Part shown: one piece after another, positions 9,651 through 31,613 of the stretch | How positions within the stretch are numbered: position 1 is the stretch's first letter | Layout of the letters: each line of letters opens with the position of its first letter | Assembly: GCF_026153205.1 (NCBI RefSeq) | Contig: NZ_JAPFBW010000006.1 | Coordinates: 1-64,000, forward strand | Source of the DNA: Aquabacterium sp. A7-Y | GTDB taxonomy: Bacteria; Pseudomonadota; Gammaproteobacteria; Burkholderiales; Burkholderiaceae_C | Reading direction: 5' to 3' | DNA: 64,000 bases | The notes under the pieces: model-generated | Databases searched by the model: none | Told to the model about the DNA's origin: nothing | What the model saw: only the letters and a program-made list of their open reading frames with translations | Made by a program: the position numbers and the translations under genes

Positions 9651-10265
9651 ATGAAAACAAGCGCGACACGTTGGCTGCTGCCGCTGTGCCTGCTGGCCGG
9701 GCTGCCGGCGCATGCCCTGTACAAGGTGGTGGGCCCGGACGGCAAGATCACGTATACCGACCGCCCCCCTCCGGAAACGGCCAAGGTCCAGCCGCTGAGC
9801 GCATCGGGCGGGCCCACGTCCGGCGGCGTCCTGCCCTACGAGTTGCAGCAGGTGGTGGGCCGTTTCCCGGTCACGCTGTACACGATGCGCGAGTGCCCGG
9901 GCTGCGACGCCGGCCGGGCCTTGCTGCGCCAGCGCGGTGTGCCCTATACCGAGAAGACCGTCAACACGCCGCAGGACGTGCAGGCCTTCAGCCGGCTGAG
10001 CGGCGGCACCGACCTGCCGCTGCTGCAGGTGGGCGGCCAGCGGATCAAGGGTTTTGGGGCCGGCGAATGGAACAGCTGGCTCGACACCGCGGGCTACCCC
10101 AAGCAGTCGACGCTGCCGGCGAACTGGCAGTTCGCGCCGGCCACACCGATGGTCGCGGTGGCCCCGGCGCCGGCGCAAGCCGGGGCTCCGGCTCCGACTC
10201 CAGCCCCGGCCACTGCGGTGCCCCCTCCGCCCGCGGGCAACGCGCCGCCCGGGTTCAAGTTCTGA
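9651..10265 (+). CDS. Periplasmic DUF4124-glutaredoxin family protein
   Basis: A secreted protein of about 204 residues. A signal peptide (RWLLPLCLLAGLPAHA) leads directly into a DUF4124 stretch (LYKVVGPDGKITYTDRPPP). A glutaredoxin-like domain follows with the redox motif C82-P-G-C85 and the family TDLPLLQVGGQ/GFG segment. The C-terminus is an Ala/Pro-rich low-complexity tail ending PPGFKF. A thiol-disulfide role in the periplasm is inferred from the CPGC motif and export signal, and no partner is evident. I preferred the ATG at 9651, preceded by GGAGAG, over a TTG at 9636. A bidirectional hairpin closes the gene. Confidence 0.85.
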   Translation: MKTSATRWLLPLCLLAGLPAHALYKVVGPDGKITYTDRPPPETAKVQPLSASGGPTSGGVLPYELQQVVGRFPVTLYTMRECPGCDAGRALLRQRGVPYTEKTVNTPQDVQAFSRLSGGTDLPLLQVGGQRIKGFGAGEWNSWLDTAGYPKQSTLPANWQFAPATPMVAVAPAPAQAGAPAPTPAPATAVPPPPAGNAPPGFKF

Positions 10266-10274
10266 GGGATGCGA

Positions 10275-10299
10275 AAAAAGCCGCCTGCGGGCGGCTTTT
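10275..10299. terminator. Bidirectional terminator between the glutaredoxin-like gene and rpiA
   Basis: AAAAGCCGCC and GGCGGCTTTT form a 10-bp stem with a short loop. A-rich and T-rich flanks on either side let it serve both convergent genes. Confidence 0.85.
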
Positions 10300-10331
10300 G
10301 CATGGCAGCCGGCAAAGCCCGGGCAGCGGCG

Positions 10332-10991
10332 TCAGAACTCGAGCGTCTTGACGCCTTCCGCGGTGCCCAGCAGGCACAGGCGGGCGCGATTGCGGGCGAA
10401 GATGCCGTTGGTGACAACGCCGGGCCACTGGTTGATTTCCGCTTCGAGTGCCGCCGGGTCGGTGATGGACAGGCCGCTCACGTCGAGGATCAGATTGCCG
10501 TTGTCGGTGATCACGCCGTCGCGCAGCCGTGGCTGGCCGCCCAGCGCCCGGAGCCGGCGCGCCACCTGACCGCTGGCCATCGGGATCACTTCGACGGGCA
10601 GTGGAAAGCGGCCCAAGGTGTCGACCAGCTTGGAGGCATCGGCAATGCAGACGAAACGCTCGGCGATGTCGGAGACGATCTTCTCGCGCGTGAGCGCCGC
10701 GCCGCCCCCCTTGATCATGCATCCGTGATGGTCGATCTCGTCGGCGCCGTCGATGTAGACCGGCAGCGACTCGACCTCGTTGGCATCCAGCACCCGGATG
10801 CCCAGCGCGCGCATGCGCTCGGTGCTTTTCTGCGAGCTGGAGACGGCGCCGGCAATGCGGTCCTTGATTTTCGCCAGCTCGTCGATGAAGCAGTTCACCG
10901 TCGAGCCGGTCCCCACGCCGACCACGGTGCCGGGCACCACATGGTCAATCGCCGCGCGGCCCACCAGGGCCTTGAGTTCGTCCTGAGTCAT
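10332..10991 (-). CDS. rpiA: Ribose-5-phosphate isomerase A
   Basis: Interconverts ribose 5-phosphate and ribulose 5-phosphate in the non-oxidative pentose phosphate pathway. The 219-residue length is standard. The signatures [13 protein letters not shown] (phosphate loop), YIDGADEID with the catalytic acid, and [13 protein letters not shown] with the catalytic Lys are all present, as is the C-terminal VTNGIFA. It is convergent with the glutaredoxin-like gene and divergent from pyrD, whose start is about 100 bp away. Confidence 0.97.
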   Translation of the reverse strand: MTQDELKALVGRAAIDHVVPGTVVGVGTGSTVNCFIDELAKIKDRIAGAVSSSQKSTERMRALGIRVLDANEVESLPVYIDGADEIDHHGCMIKGGGAALTREKIVSDIAERFVCIADASKLVDTLGRFPLPVEVIPMASGQVARRLRALGGQPRLRDGVITDNGNLILDVSGLSITDPAALEAEINQWPGVVTNGIFARNRARLCLLGTAEGVKTLEF

Positions 10992-11093
10992 GACATGAAG
11001 CCCGTCGGGCCCCGGTTTGAGACAATCCCGGGATTATCCCAAGACCGGCGCCGCGTCCGTCCCCCGCGCGCGAACCCCCTGCCTTTTGCTGAC

Positions 11094-12131
11094 ATGGCCC
11101 TGCTCCCCTACGCCCTCGCCCGCCCCTTCCTCTTCGGCCTCGACCCCGAACAGGCTCACGAAGTCACGCTCGGCGCGCTGGCGCGCGTGCAGCGCACGCC
11201 GCTGGCCTGCCTGTGGGGCGAAACACGCGTCGACGACCCGGTCACGGTCGCCGGCCTGCGTTTTCCCAACCGCATCGGGCTGGCCGCGGGGCTGGACAAG
11301 AACGGCCGCTGCATCGACGGGCTGGCGGCCATGGGTTTCGGCTTCATCGAGGTGGGCACGGTCACCCCCAAGGCGCAGCCCGGCAATCCCAAGCCGCGCA
11401 TGTTCCGCCTTCCGGAGGCCGATGCGCTGATCAACCGGCTGGGCTTCAACAACGACGGGCTGGCGGCCTTTGTCGCCAACGTGCGGCAGGCGCGCTTCCG
11501 CGGCCAGGGCGGTATCCTGGGCCTGAATATCGGCAAGAATGCCGCCACCCCGATCGAGCAGGCGGTCGACGACTACCTGCTCGGACTGGACGGCGTCTAC
11601 CCGCATGCCGACTACGTGACCGTCAACATCTCCTCGCCCAACACCAAAAACCTGCGTGCCTTGCAGTCGGACGAGGCGCTCGACGCGCTGCTCGGCCGGC
11701 TGGCCGAGCGCCGCGAACAGCTGGCCCAGGCGCAGGGCCGGCGCGTGCCACTGTTCGTGAAGATCGCGCCCGACCTGGACGACGGGCAGGTCGAGGTCAT
11801 CGCCCGCACCTTGCAGAAAAACCGCATCGACGGCGTGATCGCCACCAACACCACGATCGCGCGCGACGCGGTCCAGCACCTGCCACACGGCGCGGAGGCC
11901 GGCGGCTTGAGCGGCCGCCCTGTGTTCGAAGCCAGCAACCGCGTGATTGCACGGCTGCGCTCGGCGCTCGGCGCGGGCTATCCCATCATCGGCGTGGGCG
12001 GCGTGATGAGCGCGGCCGACGCACGCGCGAAGGTCGCCGCCGGGGCCGACCTGGTGCAGATCTACACCGGCCTGATCTACCGCGGCCCGGCGCTGGTGCG
12101 CGAGGCGGCACGGGCGCTCAAGCGAGGCTGA
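11094..12131 (+). CDS. pyrD: Dihydroorotate dehydrogenase (quinone), class 2
   Basis: Membrane-associated flavoprotein that oxidises dihydroorotate to orotate with quinone as acceptor, the fourth step of pyrimidine synthesis. At about 345 residues it is the class 2 length, and the N-terminal helix [14 protein letters not shown] typical of the quinone-linked class is present. Other signatures are [44 protein letters not shown] with the catalytic Ser, and the C-terminal GVGGVMS and YTGLIY. The frame is open further upstream, but the ATG at 11094 gives the family N-terminus. It is convergent with the oxidoreductase gene at 12145. Confidence 0.96.
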   Translation: MALLPYALARPFLFGLDPEQAHEVTLGALARVQRTPLACLWGETRVDDPVTVAGLRFPNRIGLAAGLDKNGRCIDGLAAMGFGFIEVGTVTPKAQPGNPKPRMFRLPEADALINRLGFNNDGLAAFVANVRQARFRGQGGILGLNIGKNAATPIEQAVDDYLLGLDGVYPHADYVTVNISSPNTKNLRALQSDEALDALLGRLAERREQLAQAQGRRVPLFVKIAPDLDDGQVEVIARTLQKNRIDGVIATNTTIARDAVQHLPHGAEAGGLSGRPVFEASNRVIARLRSALGAGYPIIGVGGVMSAADARAKVAAGADLVQIYTGLIYRGPALVREAARALKRG

Positions 12132-12147
12132 GCCCCCGGGGCGCTCA
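12129..12147. terminator. Possible convergent terminator hairpin after pyrD
   Basis: TGAGC and GCTCA flank a CCCGGGG core and span both stop codons of the convergent pair. There is no T-run, so termination strength is uncertain. Confidence 0.35.
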
Positions 12148-13266
12148 GGTCGCGCTGGCCAGGCCGGCCGCCGCCTCGCCGAGCGCCAGCGACGCCGTCA
12201 GCCCCGGCGACTCGATGCCGAACAGGTTCACCAGGCCGGCGATGCCGTGTTCGGCCGGGCCCTGGATGACGAAGTCGCGCGCGGGCTCGCCAGGCGCCTG
12301 GATCTTGGGCCGGATGCCGCTGTAGGCCGGCTGCAGGGCGCCCTCCGGCAGCTCGGGCCAGTAGCGCCGGATCTCGGCATAAAACCCCTCGGCGCGAGCC
12401 GGGTCGACGCGGTAGTCGAGGGCGCCGTCCTCATCGGGCGTCAGCCATTCCACATCGGGTCCGAAGCGGGCTTGGCCGCCGAGATCCAGCGTCAGGTGCA
12501 CGCCCAGGCCAGCCGCCTCGGGCACCGGGTAGACCAGCCGCGAGAATGGCGCACGGCCGCTCAAGGCGTAGTAGTTGCCCTTGGCGAAATAGGCCCGAGG
12601 CACCAGCGCGGGATCCAGCCCCTCGATGCGCCCGGCCAGCGCGGGCGCCCACAGCCCGGCCGCGTTGACGAGCAGGCGCGTCTGCAGGGTCATGCCCGTG
12701 TCGCCGCCGACTTCGAGCACCAACCCGGCGGCGGTCGCGCACACCCGCTCCACGGGTGAGGCCAGCGCCAGCGCGCCGCCGGCGGCCTCCAGGTCTCCCT
12801 GCAAGGCCAGCATCAGCCCATGGCTGTCGACAATACCGGTCGAGGGCGACAGCACGGCGCCGACGCAGGCCAGGGCCGGCTCCAGGCGGATCGCCTCGGC
12901 CGCGTCCAGCAGCCGCAGGTCGGTCACGCCGTTGGCGGCCGCGCGTCGGATCAGCTGCTGCAACTCGGGCAGCTGGCCCTCCGAGCTCGCCACCACCAGC
13001 TTGCCGCAGCGGCGGTGCTCCACGCCGCGCTCGGCGCAGTAGCGATAGAGCATCTCCTTGCCCGCCACGCACAGCCGCGCCTTCCAGGAACCGGCCGGGT
13101 AATAGAGCCCCGCATGGATCACCTCGCTGTTGCGCGAACTGGTCCCCGTGCCGACGGCCGTCGCGCCTTCCAGCACCACGGTTTCCAGTCCGCGCCGGGC
13201 CAAGGCCCGGCCGACTGCGAGCCCGACCACGCCGGCGCCGACCACCACCGCATCCACCTGCTCCAT
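12145..13266 (-). CDS. FAD-dependent oxidoreductase, L-2-hydroxyglutarate oxidase-like
   Basis: A 373-residue protein of the DAO/glycerol-3-phosphate oxidase superfamily. The N-terminal dinucleotide fold is [23 protein letters not shown]. The segments [33 protein letters not shown] and YSGIRPKIQ match the L-2-hydroxyglutarate dehydrogenase/oxidase group, so 2-hydroxyacid oxidation is the likely activity; the exact substrate is not fixed. It lies 10 bp downstream of the N-formylglutamate amidohydrolase-like gene on the same strand, probably cotranscribed. Its end is convergent with pyrD. Confidence 0.85.
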   Translation of the reverse strand: MEQVDAVVVGAGVVGLAVGRALARRGLETVVLEGATAVGTGTSSRNSEVIHAGLYYPAGSWKARLCVAGKEMLYRYCAERGVEHRRCGKLVVASSEGQLPELQQLIRRAAANGVTDLRLLDAAEAIRLEPALACVGAVLSPSTGIVDSHGLMLALQGDLEAAGGALALASPVERVCATAAGLVLEVGGDTGMTLQTRLLVNAAGLWAPALAGRIEGLDPALVPRAYFAKGNYYALSGRAPFSRLVYPVPEAAGLGVHLTLDLGGQARFGPDVEWLTPDEDGALDYRVDPARAEGFYAEIRRYWPELPEGALQPAYSGIRPKIQAPGEPARDFVIQGPAEHGIAGLVNLFGIESPGLTASLALGEAAAGLASAT

Positions 13267-13276
13267 CGCGGGTCCT

Positions 13277-14110
13277 TCAGAATCGGCCGGGATCGAGCGT
13301 CAGCAGTTGCTCGACGAGTGCGCGCAGGGTCTGCTTGAGAGCCTGCTGGCCTTCGTGCAGCTCCAGGCTGTGCTCGTCCATGTAGAGCTTGCGGTTGATC
13401 TCCAGCTGCACCGAGTGCCGACCGCGGGCCGGGTCGCCGTGGCGGCGCACCAGCTCGACGCCCTTGTAGGGGTGGTTGACGCTCACGCTGTAGCCGCGCG
13501 CGAGCAGGAAGTCGGCGATCCAGCGCGTCAGGCCGGGCGCGGCGGTGCTGCCGTCACGGTCGCCGACGACAAAATCGGCGTGCACCAGGCCCGGAAACTC
13601 GGTGGCATGCGAGGCGCTGACCGAGGGCATGGAGTGGCAGTTGATGTGGATGGCGTGGCCGTGCCGGGCCTGCGCCGCGGCAAGCGCCTCGGCCACTGCC
13701 TGGTGGTAGGGCTGCCAGCAGCGCTCGATGCGCTGCCTGACCTCGGCGACACCCAGCAGGCGGTCGTAGAGCGGCTCGCCCTCGTCGGTCAGCTTCCAGA
13801 TCAGGCCCTTGCCCAGCCGCACCTTGGGGCCGGCTTCGACCGGGTCCGGCCAGGGGCCGTCGAGCAGGCCGACGTCGAGCTCGGTCAGGTTGCGGTTGAC
13901 GTCCAGGTAGCTGCGCGGAAAGTGCGCCTCGATCCACGCCACCCCCAGCCCGGGAGCGAAGTCGTAGAGCTTCTCCACATGCGTGTCCTCGGCGCGGCGC
14001 AGCACGCTCAGCTGACAGGCGTGGCGGAAGTCCTCGGGGTACCAGGTGCCGCTGTGCGGCGAATCGAGCACCAGCGCTGTGGTGCCGGGCGAACTTGAAA
14101 GGTATCGCAT
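13277..14110 (-). CDS. N-formylglutamate amidohydrolase family protein
   Basis: About 277 residues. The signatures [46 protein letters not shown] and [13 protein letters not shown] are those of the HutG-type N-formylglutamate amidohydrolase family, metal-dependent hydrolases that release formate from N-formylglutamate. No other hut genes are nearby, so the physiological substrate is open. I preferred the start at 14110 ([21 protein letters not shown] begins the conserved domain). An in-frame ATG at 14158 would add 16 residues. It probably forms an operon with the oxidoreductase 10 bp downstream. Confidence 0.82.
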   Translation of the reverse strand: MRYLSSSPGTTALVLDSPHSGTWYPEDFRHACQLSVLRRAEDTHVEKLYDFAPGLGVAWIEAHFPRSYLDVNRNLTELDVGLLDGPWPDPVEAGPKVRLGKGLIWKLTDEGEPLYDRLLGVAEVRQRIERCWQPYHQAVAEALAAAQARHGHAIHINCHSMPSVSASHATEFPGLVHADFVVGDRDGSTAAPGLTRWIADFLLARGYSVSVNHPYKGVELVRRHGDPARGRHSVQLEINRKLYMDEHSLELHEGQQALKQTLRALVEQLLTLDPGRF

Positions 14111-14236
14111 GCGCCGATTGTGGTGCATCGCTCGCCCGATGTCGCATGTGGCTAGCACGAATGTCCCTGCGACAGCCGGCAGGCCCTCGGCCTGGAGGTA
14201 CTGCAGTGCAGGCGGCGTGGCGCGGCGCGGTGCGTT

Positions 14237-15292
14237 TCAGGCAACCTGCGGCACCCGCCCGACGTACCAGCTGACCGACTCCGCCAGCCCCTGACTGAGT
14301 GTGTAGGCAGGTTGGTAGCCCAGCAGGCGGCGCGCCTTGCCGACGTCGGCCAGCGCGTGGCGCAGCTGCACCGGCTCGGCCTCCTGGTAGAGCGGCGTCG
14401 GGATGCGCAGGCCGGCATGCTCGCGGCCCAGGGCCTGGGCAATCAGCGCGTGCAGCTGGTTGAGCGTCGCCCGTTCGCCGGCCGCCATGTTGTAGACCTG
14501 GTTCAGCGCGCCGGGATTATCGGCCAGTGCCGCCAGCAGGGTGCCCTGCACGACGTTGCCGACGTAGCAGAAGTCGCGCGAGGACTCGCCGTCGCCCTCG
14601 ATCACGCAGCGTCGGCCCTGCCACATGTCGCGGGTCCAGCGGGGAATCAGCCGGGCGCAGCTGCCGTCGGCCTGGTCGCCCTGGCGCGGCCCGAACACTT
14701 CGAAGTAGCGCAGGCCGACAGTCTCGATGCCGTAGCAGCGAGCGAACACGTCCGCGTAGAGCTCGTTGACGTATTTGCTCACCGCGGCCGGCGTCTGCAG
14801 GCGCCCGGCGCGGTCTTCGGTGGCCGGCACCGAGGCCGCGTCGCCATAGGCGGTGCTGGAGGCGGCATAGACAAAACGCCGCACGTCGCAGGCACACGCC
14901 GCCGTCAGCAGGTTGACGAAGCCGGTGGCATTGGCGCGGTGCACCGCGAGCGGATCACTGATCGAGAGCGGACCGGCTTCCAGCGCCGCCTGGTGCACCA
15001 CCACGTCGACGCCGACGCACAGTTCCTGGCACAGCTCCGGGTCGGCCAGGTCGCCCTGCACGAAACGATGCAGCGCCCAGGCCGGCTCGCCGACCGCTTC
15101 GCGCACGCTCTGCAGGTTGCTGCGCTGTCCGGTCGAGAAGTTGTCGACGCTGGTGACCTGCTGCCCGGCGCGCAGCAGGGCTTCGAGGACGTGGGAGCCA
15201 ATGAAGCCGGCACTGCCGGTCACCAGCCAGTGGCGGCGCCTTTGCGCCAGCAGGCTGCGGACGGTGGGCATCAGGCGCTCCCGGCCGCGCAC
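14237..15292 (-). CDS. Sugar-nucleotide epimerase-like SDR protein lacking the catalytic Tyr
   Basis: A 351-residue extended short-chain dehydrogenase of the UDP-hexose 4-epimerase group, resembling WbpP/TviC enzymes. The NAD loop is VTGSAGFIGS, followed by VDNFSTG. Later segments VFGPRQ, DFCYVGNVV and ARRLLGYQP are typical. The YxxxK signature is broken: the expected Tyr is Ala169 (PAAVSK, codon GCC at 14788-14786), while Lys173 and the following KYVNEL are kept. Epimerisation is therefore doubtful, and a binding, structural or different catalytic role is possible. It is the first gene of the EPS locus and divergent from the NRPS-PKS gene. An internal ATG (MPTVRS) is an alternative start seven codons in. 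Confidence 0.82.
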   Translation of the reverse strand: MRGRERLMPTVRSLLAQRRRHWLVTGSAGFIGSHVLEALLRAGQQVTSVDNFSTGQRSNLQSVREAVGEPAWALHRFVQGDLADPELCQELCVGVDVVVHQAALEAGPLSISDPLAVHRANATGFVNLLTAACACDVRRFVYAASSTAYGDAASVPATEDRAGRLQTPAAVSKYVNELYADVFARCYGIETVGLRYFEVFGPRQGDQADGSCARLIPRWTRDMWQGRRCVIEGDGESSRDFCYVGNVVQGTLLAALADNPGALNQVYNMAAGERATLNQLHALIAQALGREHAGLRIPTPLYQEAEPVQLRHALADVGKARRLLGYQPAYTLSQGLAESVSWYVGRVPQVA

Positions 15293-15875
15293 CGACCACG
15301 GCGCATGGAGCCGCTGCCGCGACGTGGCAGCGGCGGCGTGAGGTACGGCGCACCGCGCTGCAGGGGGGAAGGGGCGAAGTCGTACAAGATGTCGGGAGTG
15401 TCAGAAGCCGAAGCGTCAGCCGCCCGGGCGGCGCGCGCACATGCCTGCACGGCCTCCGCCCTGGCGAAGCCCCTGCCGCCTCGGCAGGGGCCGGCCCCGG
15501 GGGAGCGGCAATCGCGGGCAGTATCAGCAATGTGCCGCGACCCGGCACTCACCTATTTGAGGGGGACCACCTTGCATCGTGCGCCAGCCTCCCTGGGACC
15601 AGCATCCATGCGGGCTCGCGGCCCGCGCAAGCCCGGCAACAGGGCCCGGCCAGAGTGTCGACTCACCCATTCAGGGGGCCCCTTCGGGAATACCCCGCAC
15701 CGATAATCGCGCGACATCCGGCGACCCGTCCTGGTCAAGCCGGGCAACAACAAGTACAGCAACGCAGAAGGACGCCACCTCCGCATGCCCCGCCTGGGCC
15801 ACCTGGCGGGGCGAGAAGTGCGTGTGGCGGGCCGGACCGGCGCCGGCCCCTGCCCTGTGACGGAGGAACAGCAGA
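15293..15875. promoter_or_regulatory. 583-bp divergent leader upstream of the NRPS-PKS gene
   Basis: No credible gene is seen here. There are two strong hairpins. One has stem CCGCTGCC/GGCAGCGG at 15311-15333. The other is a perfect 10-bp stem GCCCCTGCCG/CGGCAGGGGC with a 3-nt loop at 15469-15491. A CTTGCATCGTGCG element at 15571-15583 resembles a palindrome found at 39762. No T-tract follows the hairpins. Promoters for the epimerase-like gene and the NRPS-PKS gene must lie here, but I could not identify sigma boxes. Confidence 0.45.
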
Positions 15876-28977
<13,102 letters not shown>

Positions 28978-29067
28978 GACCATGCCCTGTCCGCTGCGCC
29001 GCCGGATCGGGCATGATCTGCCCCACCCGCCTGGCGTCCTTCCGGCGCCCCGTGTTTTCCAAGCTGC

Positions 29068-29880
29068 ATGACCCCTCTGGTTTTCGGCCCCGCCGGCCGA
29101 CCGATGTTCGGCCTTCACCACCCCGCCGCCGTGCGCCTCGCGCCGGCGACGGCGGTGCTGCTGTGCAACCCTTTCGGGCAGGAGGCGGTGCGCACGCACC
29201 GGCTCTTCAAGGTGCTGGCGGAGCGCCTCGCGCGGGCCGGCATGGACGTGCTGCGCTTCGACTACCACGGCACGGGTGAATCGCCGGGCGACGACACGGC
29301 CGGCGATCTGGCCGGCTGGGTCGCCGACATCGGCACCGCGCACGAGGAACTGCTCAGGCGCTGCTCGCCCGAGCAGGTGGTCTGGGTCGGCGTGCGGCTG
29401 GGCGCGACGCTGGCGGCGCTGGCCTGCGGCAGCGTGCGGCGCGCGCCGGACCGGGTGGTGCTGTGGGAGCCGCTGGCGCACGGCGCGGACTACCTGGAGC
29501 TGCTCGCGCGCAAGCATGTCGAGGCCTTGGAAGACAATTTCGGTCAGCCTCAGCCAGAGGCTCGCGCCTGGCTGGCGACGCACCGGCTCGACGAGCTGGA
29601 CGAAGCGATCGGCTTCGGTCTCTCGCCACGGCTGCGCCAGCAGCTGATGCGGCTCGAGCCGGCCTCCTTCTCGGGCGTCTCCGGCCTGCGCTGGACCGTG
29701 ATCGCCGAGCCCGGCAACCGTGGCGCCGGCGAGCTGGCCGAGCGCTTCCGCTCGGCCGGCCAGCCGGTCGAGTGGCTGGACTTTGCCCACAGCTTCGAAT
29801 GGACCTCGGAGGAGGCGCTCAACACCGCGCTGGTGCCGGCCGAGGCCCTGCAACTGCTCGCCCGTCATATCGGTGCCTGA
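29068..29880 (+). CDS. Alpha/beta-hydrolase, exosortase A-associated hydrolase 2-like
   Basis: A 270-residue protein. It has an alpha/beta-hydrolase layout: NPFGQEAVRTHRLFKVLAE, then LRFDYHGTGES. At the nucleophile elbow it has GVRLGA instead of GxSxG, so Arg110 stands where the Ser should be. As I recall, the exosortase-associated hydrolase 2 family (TIGR03101) also has a GLRLGA elbow, so this is probably a family trait rather than a mutation. It begins 90 bp after the megasynthase and its stop abuts the ATG of the second hydrolase. The position suggests a role in releasing or handling the NRPS-PKS product or a lipid-linked intermediate, but classical serine hydrolysis is unlikely. Confidence 0.78.
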   Translation: MTPLVFGPAGRPMFGLHHPAAVRLAPATAVLLCNPFGQEAVRTHRLFKVLAERLARAGMDVLRFDYHGTGESPGDDTAGDLAGWVADIGTAHEELLRRCSPEQVVWVGVRLGATLAALACGSVRRAPDRVVLWEPLAHGADYLELLARKHVEALEDNFGQPQPEARAWLATHRLDELDEAIGFGLSPRLRQQLMRLEPASFSGVSGLRWTVIAEPGNRGAGELAERFRSAGQPVEWLDFAHSFEWTSEEALNTALVPAEALQLLARHIGA

Positions 29881-30813
29881 ATGAAGGAAGTCCCCGCCAT
29901 CGAAGTCCCGGTCCAGTTCGGCAGCCACGCCCATCTGCTCGGCATGCTGACGCGACCACCGGCCGCCCCTCCCCACGCGGTCGGCGTGATCCTGCTCAAT
30001 GCCGGCGTGATCCACCGCATCGGTCCGCACCGGCTCAACGTCAAGCTCGCCCGCGAGCTGGCGGCCCGGGGCTTCGCCAGCCTGCGCTTCGACCTCTCGG
30101 GCCTGGGCGACAGCCGGGTACCGCCCAACGCCGCCGGATTCACCGAGCAGGCGGTGCGGGACATCCGCGCCGCGATGGACGAGCTGGGCCGGCGTTGCGG
30201 CACCACCCACTTCGCGATCGCCGGCCTCTGTTCGGGCGCGCACCACGGCCTCAACGCCGCTCTCGCCGACGAACGCATCGAAGGCCTGGTGCTGCTGGAC
30301 GGCCATGCCTACCCGACCCACCGGACCCGCCTGGTGCGCATGCGGCGGCGGCTCGCACAGATGTCCTGGGCGGAGCTGCTCGGCTGGCCCTTGCGGCGCG
30401 CGGCGCGCCTGGTACAAAACCGCCGCGAGGCACGCGCGGCCAGACAGGCCGCCGGCGAGGAACGCAGCAGCAGCGCGAGCACCCCGACCCGCCGTCAATA
30501 TGCGGCTGCGATGCAGACACTGGTCTCGCGCGGGGTCGCGGTCTATCACATCTATTCCGGCAGCCTGCTGGAGAGCTACAACCACGCCAGCCAGTTCCGC
30601 GACGCCTTTGCCCGCTTCGCCTTTGTCGACCAGGTGCGCTGCGACTACCTGAGCGAGATCGACCACACGGTGACACCGCTCGCGGCCCAGGCCCTGGTGC
30701 GCGAGCGCATCGCCGCCTGGGCGCTGGCCCTGCCCCGGGTGGCCGGGGCCCGCACCGAGCCCGACGCCCCGGACAGCCCAGCGCTGATGCCGGCCGAACG
30801 GGCCGCGGCCTGA
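29881..30813 (+). CDS. Alpha/beta-hydrolase, exosortase A-associated hydrolase 1-like
   Basis: A 310-residue protein starting immediately after the previous stop, so translation is probably coupled. The fold is shown by VILLNAGVIHRIGPHR, LRFDLSGLGDSR, the nucleophile elbow IAGLCSGAHHG with Cys117 at the nucleophile position, and a late Asp-His (SEIDHTVTP) fitting the catalytic His. A Cys nucleophile recalls dienelactone-hydrolase-type enzymes. Such hydrolases recur as pairs in XrtA loci (families TIGR03100/TIGR03101). A trans thioesterase role for the megasynthase is a reasonable inference from position and the missing TE domain. The C-terminal 30 residues are low complexity. Confidence 0.78.
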   Translation: MKEVPAIEVPVQFGSHAHLLGMLTRPPAAPPHAVGVILLNAGVIHRIGPHRLNVKLARELAARGFASLRFDLSGLGDSRVPPNAAGFTEQAVRDIRAAMDELGRRCGTTHFAIAGLCSGAHHGLNAALADERIEGLVLLDGHAYPTHRTRLVRMRRRLAQMSWAELLGWPLRRAARLVQNRREARAARQAAGEERSSSASTPTRRQYAAAMQTLVSRGVAVYHIYSGSLLESYNHASQFRDAFARFAFVDQVRCDYLSEIDHTVTPLAAQALVRERIAAWALALPRVAGARTEPDAPDSPALMPAERAAA

Positions 30814-30845
30814 GCGGCACGCGACGCCCGCCCAGCCTTGCCGGC

Positions 30846-31613
30846 ATGAACGCCCCGACCGCAGCCATCGTCGACCTGAGCGACACGCTCGGCTGGCCCC
30901 CCGTGCGCCTCTGGTGGACCGAACTGCACGCCTGGCCCAGCGCCCTCGAAGAGGCCTGCCTTTCGGCGGAGGAGCGCGCCCGCGGCGCCCGCTTCGTCTT
31001 CGAGCGCGACCGGCGCCGCTACCTCGCCGCGCACTGCGCGCTGCGCGCCGTGCTGGCGCGGCACTGCGGCTGCGAGCCAGCGGCCCTGAGCTATGGGCAG
31101 GGCCCTCAGGGCAAGCCCTTCCTGACCAGCCACGCCGGCCCCGCCTTCAACCTCAGCCACAGCGGCGACGTCGCGCTGATCGGGCTGGCACCCGAGGGGG
31201 AGCTCGGTGTCGACGTCGAACTGCTGCGCCCGATGAACGACGTGCTCGGGCTGGCGCGCAGCAACTTCAGCACGCCCGAGTTCCAGGCCTTGCAAGCGCT
31301 GCCACCGGAGCAGCGCGAGCTCGCCTTCCTGACCTGCTGGACCCGCAAGGAGGCCTGTCTGAAAGCCCTGGGCACGGGCTTGAGCCTGTCGCCGGCGCGC
31401 TTCCATGCCGGCGTCGAGCCGGTGCCGGCTCGCGTCAAGATGCCGACCGACGACGGTGTCGTCGAGCTCGAGCTGAGGTCGATGCGGCATGGGCCTGCCG
31501 GCCTGATCTCCGTCGCCTGGCGCCTCGGCCCCCCTGATCCGGGCCCCTGCATTGAGGGGGGTGAAGCGCCGCGTGCGAGGGACGACGGCTATAGTGCCCC
31601 GCGGGAAAGGTAG
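30846..31613 (+). CDS. 4'-phosphopantetheinyl transferase, Sfp type
   Basis: Transfers phosphopantetheine from CoA to carrier-protein serines, activating the four carrier domains of the adjacent megasynthase. About 255 residues. The core motifs are FNLSHSGD, LGVDVELL (Mg-binding Asp) and the WTRKEACLKALG signature, all intact. The start ATG at 30846 lies 32 bp after the second hydrolase, completing a four-gene plus-strand unit. The last 25 residues run past the usual domain end (GPPDPGPCIEGGEAPRARD) and look unconserved. Confidence 0.92.
   Translation: MNAPTAAIVDLSDTLGWPPVRLWWTELHAWPSALEEACLSAEERARGARFVFERDRRRYLAAHCALRAVLARHCGCEPAALSYGQGPQGKPFLTSHAGPAFNLSHSGDVALIGLAPEGELGVDVELLRPMNDVLGLARSNFSTPEFQALQALPPEQRELAFLTCWTRKEACLKALGTGLSLSPARFHAGVEPVPARVKMPTDDGVVELELRSMRHGPAGLISVAWRLGPPDPGPCIEGGEAPRARDDGYSAPRER

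Noticed and set aside
14110-14158. Longer N-terminus for the N-formylglutamate amidohydrolase-like protein
   Set aside because: The extra 16 residues are unconserved and the conserved domain begins right after the ATG at 14110. The longer start is kept only as an alternative.
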